From a virus: a stretch of DNA of 38,163 nucleotides. Position numbers and translations under genes: made by a program. Position 1 is the first letter of the stretch; the number at the start of each line of letters is the position of its first letter. The stretch covers positions 1-38,163 of the IMG/VR virus record IMGVR_UViG_3300049006_000005. One strand, written 5' to 3'. Shown piece by piece: positions 36,602-38,163 of this stretch. The notes below the pieces were generated by a model. It had not been told where the DNA came from and made no database searches. It saw nothing but the letters and a program-made list of their open reading frames with translations.

Positions 36602-37579
36602 TCAGTCGACCGGGCGCCAGCACCCGTCAGGAGCGCGCACCACATCGGCGACGATGCGGCCGAGCATCCTGATCGTGAACCGGCCGAACGTCACACGGCT
36701 GGCCGTTGCGTACACGGCTGGTTCGACGTCCTCCCCGACACGGAACAGCCCACCCGGACCGACATACGTCCATCGCCTGTCAGCGCCGTGAACCCAGAAC
36801 GGATTCTGCGTGCCTTGCGGCTCGGCGTCCTCGGCAGTCGCGCTCGCGATGTCGTGCCCCAGAGCATGACCAGCCGGGAGGATGCACGGGCGCTTCGAGA
36901 CCAGGCCGACGAACGTGCACGTTCCCGCCGCGGGCCGGTTGCCGCCATCGGCCACGACCTGCTCGTGCTGCCGGTCGGCCGCATAGGCGTCGCGCTGGAC
37001 CGCTGTGGTGGACGGCGCAAGGTCAACCGGAGCCCACGAGTGGTTACCCGGCAGCGCGCGGCCGAGGTGCTGCGGCCGGGTGCAGGTCTGGCCGTCGCCC
37101 GAGTCGATGCCGCAAAGGTTGGTTGCTGCATCCATCGGCTTCGGCCCCTGCGTCAGCGGGAAGTCGTCCTCGATCCGGTCCACACGCTCGGCGGCCACGA
37201 GCGCAGCTGCCGCCTCGGCACGCAGCGAGACGTACTCGGCCTGCACGGCGTTGATGTCCTCGCCGACGAAGTCGATCTTGCGGAGGTAGGCGAGAGCGTG
37301 GATGTGGGCGGCATCCTTGATCAGCTGCCGGGCACAGTTCCGGCGCAGCTCACCGTCCGGCTCCGTCTTGATGAGGTAGGCCAGCCCGGCCGTGGTCAGC
37401 GCGTGATCGCTGAATCCGTCCGGCGACGGCATCCGCGGCGTGAGCAGGCCGCGGTCAATCAGGCCCACGGTCGTGGCCAGCCGGACGCCGGAGACGTGGC
37501 GGACCGCTTCCGGCTTCCCGGTCAGCCGGCTGGCATACCAGCGAAGCAGTTCGATCATCAGGGGGGTCAGCTTGCGCAT
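36602..37579 (-). CDS. Unknown early protein with winged-helix-like N-terminus
   Basis: Encodes 325 residues; start-associated sequence at 37586-37595. The N-terminal part (PLMIELLRWYASRLTG, ATTVGLIDRGLLTPR, HALTTAGLAYLIK) reads like a winged-helix of the kind that scores repeat/repeat-end boundaries in phage proteins. A helical region follows (YVSLRAEAAAALVAAERVD), then a Cys/His-containing part (NLCGIDSGDGQTCTRPQHLG and later TCTFVGLVSKRPCILPAGHALGH) that looks like two degenerate copies of a C-x(n)-C-x(n)-H-x-x-G-x-H zinc motif. Function unknown. Confidence 0.7.
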   Translation of the reverse strand: MRKLTPLMIELLRWYASRLTGKPEAVRHVSGVRLATTVGLIDRGLLTPRMPSPDGFSDHALTTAGLAYLIKTEPDGELRRNCARQLIKDAAHIHALAYLRKIDFVGEDINAVQAEYVSLRAEAAAALVAAERVDRIEDDFPLTQGPKPMDAATNLCGIDSGDGQTCTRPQHLGRALPGNHSWAPVDLAPSTTAVQRDAYAADRQHEQVVADGGNRPAAGTCTFVGLVSKRPCILPAGHALGHDIASATAEDAEPQGTQNPFWVHGADRRWTYVGPGGLFRVGEDVEPAVYATASRVTFGRFTIRMLGRIVADVVRAPDGCWRPVD

Positions 37580-37607
37580 CGTCTCGTCCTCTCGGCAGGG
37601 GTTTGCT

Positions 37608-37644
37608 CCGGGGACCGGCTTACGTTTATTCGGCCGGTCCCCGG
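37608..37644 (-). terminator. Hairpin after the first leftward gene
   Basis: Perfect 11-bp stem CCGGGGACCGG / CCGGTCCCCGG, 15-base loop that contains the stop codon of the 67-residue gene. It lies 12 bp before the next start-associated sequence. Confidence 0.7.
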
Positions 37645-37829
37645 GACCTTCCGGGCAAAACCGCATCGCGCGGCTTTCCCCAGTTCTTGCATTTGGGCTG
37701 GTCCGACTTCTCCGACGGCCCGACGTGCTCTGACAACAGAACATCCGATCCGAAGGTTGTGAGCCTGCACCTTGCTCGGATCGGCAGCGCCACCAGTTGC
37801 TCCAATGTTGCCTTTAGACCCCGATTCAC
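37626..37829 (-). CDS. Small first leftward early protein
   Basis: Encodes 67 residues from GTG 37829 behind AGGAG. Sequence begins MNRGLKATLEQLVALPIR and ends basic (KCKNWGKPRDAVLPGRS). It is the first gene after the leftward paired-box promoter and ends inside a hairpin. Not recognised. The bases around the start form TAGGA-C-TCCTA, a small palindrome that could hide the ribosome site. Confidence 0.55.
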   Translation of the reverse strand: MNRGLKATLEQLVALPIRARCRLTTFGSDVLLSEHVGPSEKSDQPKCKNWGKPRDAVLPGRSRGPAE

Positions 37830-37908
37830 TAGGACTCCTACGGGGAGGACTCAGGACTTCCTGCGCTGCCTCGATGTTCAGTTATCAACCTGCGGCCTTA
37901 CGAGAAGA

Positions 37909-37941
37909 ACCGTACCACAACTCTGCCGCAGTTGTGCCGCA
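37909..37941 (-). promoter_or_regulatory. Leftward early promoter with paired 7-bp boxes (P5)
   Basis: TGCCGCA occurs at 37924-37930 and 37935-37941 (plus-strand reading), 11 bp apart in direct orientation. Nine bases beyond lies the minus-strand -10 TACGGT (37914-37909), preceded by GTGG. The 9-bp spacing equals that of the RHH gene's promoter. Confidence 0.68.
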
Positions 37942-38014
37942 GAATCTGTAGCAGTTTAGTTGCATGAGGCAGCCATCCTTTCCGCGGTCCGGCTGAAAAG
38001 ATTCCCGAGATTGG

Positions 38015-38051
38015 TGCCGCACAACTGCCGCAGTCGTGCTACACTTCTTGC
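38015..38051 (+). promoter_or_regulatory. Rightward early promoter with paired 7-bp boxes (P1)
   Basis: TGCCGCA at 38015-38021 and 38026-38032, seven bases, then extended -10 TGC-TACACT (38040-38045). The run from GCAGTCG to TTGCATG is identical to 301-325. An ATG at the predicted transcription start (38052) is in frame with the ATG at 38091, so a 13-residue longer leaderless form is possible. Confidence 0.75.
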
Positions 38052-38090
38052 ATGCGGGAGGGACAGCCACCCGGACGAGAGGACATCGAA

Positions 38091-38163
38091 ATGATCAAGT
38101 TCGACGCAGACATCCTGGACGAGGCCACGGTCGCCGGCATCACCGAGACGGCCAGCCACACGA
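38091..38163 (+). CDS. Small early protein, 5' part (continues at base 29 on the circle)
   Basis: Start of the 78-residue gene whose end is at 1-192. ATG 38091 follows ACGAGAGGAC (38075-38084) at 6 bp. The frame also opens at ATG 38052, on the predicted transcription start, which would add MREGQPPGREDIE. The two starts could give two protein forms. Function unknown. Confidence 0.82.
   Translation, partial: MIKFDADILDEATVAGITETASHT
38136..38163. repeat. Terminal direct repeat, right copy
   Basis: Identical to bases 1-28; see the left copy. Joining at this repeat restores one uninterrupted reading frame. Confidence 0.9.

Larger units (their letters stand above)
37830..38090. other. Divergent early control region
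   Basis: About 260 bp with no convincing protein gene. It holds the leftward promoter (37909-37941) and the rightward promoter (38015-38045), each with two 7-bp boxes starting 11 bp apart, and a 10-codon frame at 37963 that I do not regard as real. This is where leftward and rightward early transcription diverge. Confidence 0.7.

Noticed and set aside
37600-37720. Possible tRNA or structured RNA near the leftward start
   Set aside because: The main stem is an 11-bp terminator-like hairpin; I could not build a cloverleaf with a T-loop or an acceptor stem.
35984-37762. Rightward 592-codon frame over leftward early genes
   Set aside because: The minus-strand genes have start-associated sequences and sensible protein content; this frame has neither and crosses three hairpins.
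1-38163. Lysogeny module (integrase, excise, CI-like repressor, ParA)
   Set aside because: No tyrosine or serine recombinase, HTH repressor pair or partition ATPase is visible; the RHH protein alone does not show lysogeny.

Overview
The window is almost certainly a complete genome of a tailed phage (siphovirus) infecting a high-GC Gram-positive host, probably a Streptomyces-like actinomycete. The first 28 bases recur exactly as the last 28, so the contig closes into a circle of about 38,135 bp, and one small gene runs across the junction. The phage type follows from the terminase, portal, MuF, HK97-like capsid, a tail chaperone pair with a GGGAAAC slippery site, and a tape-measure gene. No integrase, excisionase, tRNA or CRISPR array is visible.

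Layout. Bases 38091-38163 joined to 1-940 hold three small early genes, each with its own promoter; the third encodes a ribbon-helix-helix (RHH) DNA-binding protein. Bases 984-5344 carry two coiled-coil proteins, an oligoribonuclease-like DEDDh exonuclease and a primase-polymerase/helicase, followed by a C/T-rich hairpin region that could be an origin. Bases 5555-7901 hold very small membrane, lipoprotein-like and secreted proteins. Tandem promoters and a strong terminator (7890-8007) precede the late rightward operon: packaging and head (8066-16505), head-tail connection (16508-18454), tail tube, chaperones and tape measure (18463-22197), tail tip and fibres (22197-28270), and a membrane-protein cluster in the usual place for lysis genes (29026-30559). 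Leftward genes occupy 30681-37829: an endonuclease VII-like HNH protein, several small basic or membrane proteins, a possible ssDNA-binding protein, a Cas4/RecB-like Fe-S exonuclease, a compact cytosine methyltransferase and four unknown proteins. The two transcription directions converge at a double terminator (30601-30674) and diverge from 37830-38050.

The most interesting signals are regulatory. Five promoters carry paired 7-bp boxes of the type TGCSGCA whose starts are 11 bp apart, lying 7 or 9 bp upstream of an extended -10. One pair, arranged as a perfect palindrome, stands in front of the RHH gene. This geometry resembles Arc-type operators and suggests a small phage regulon. Independently, a start-associated sequence (core CGAGAGGAC) precedes about 17 genes on both strands, and six copies lie only 5-19 bp after a strong stem-loop, leaving no room for a promoter between hairpin and gene. 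Other points of note: a tail-fibre fibronectin III domain that appears split between two genes by a roughly 2.1 kb insertion carrying a secreted protein and an 8-copy GITDSV repeat; no recognisable endolysin; several membrane micro-proteins of 17-40 residues inside operons; a possible overlapping membrane gene; and a leftward coiled-coil gene inside the late region.
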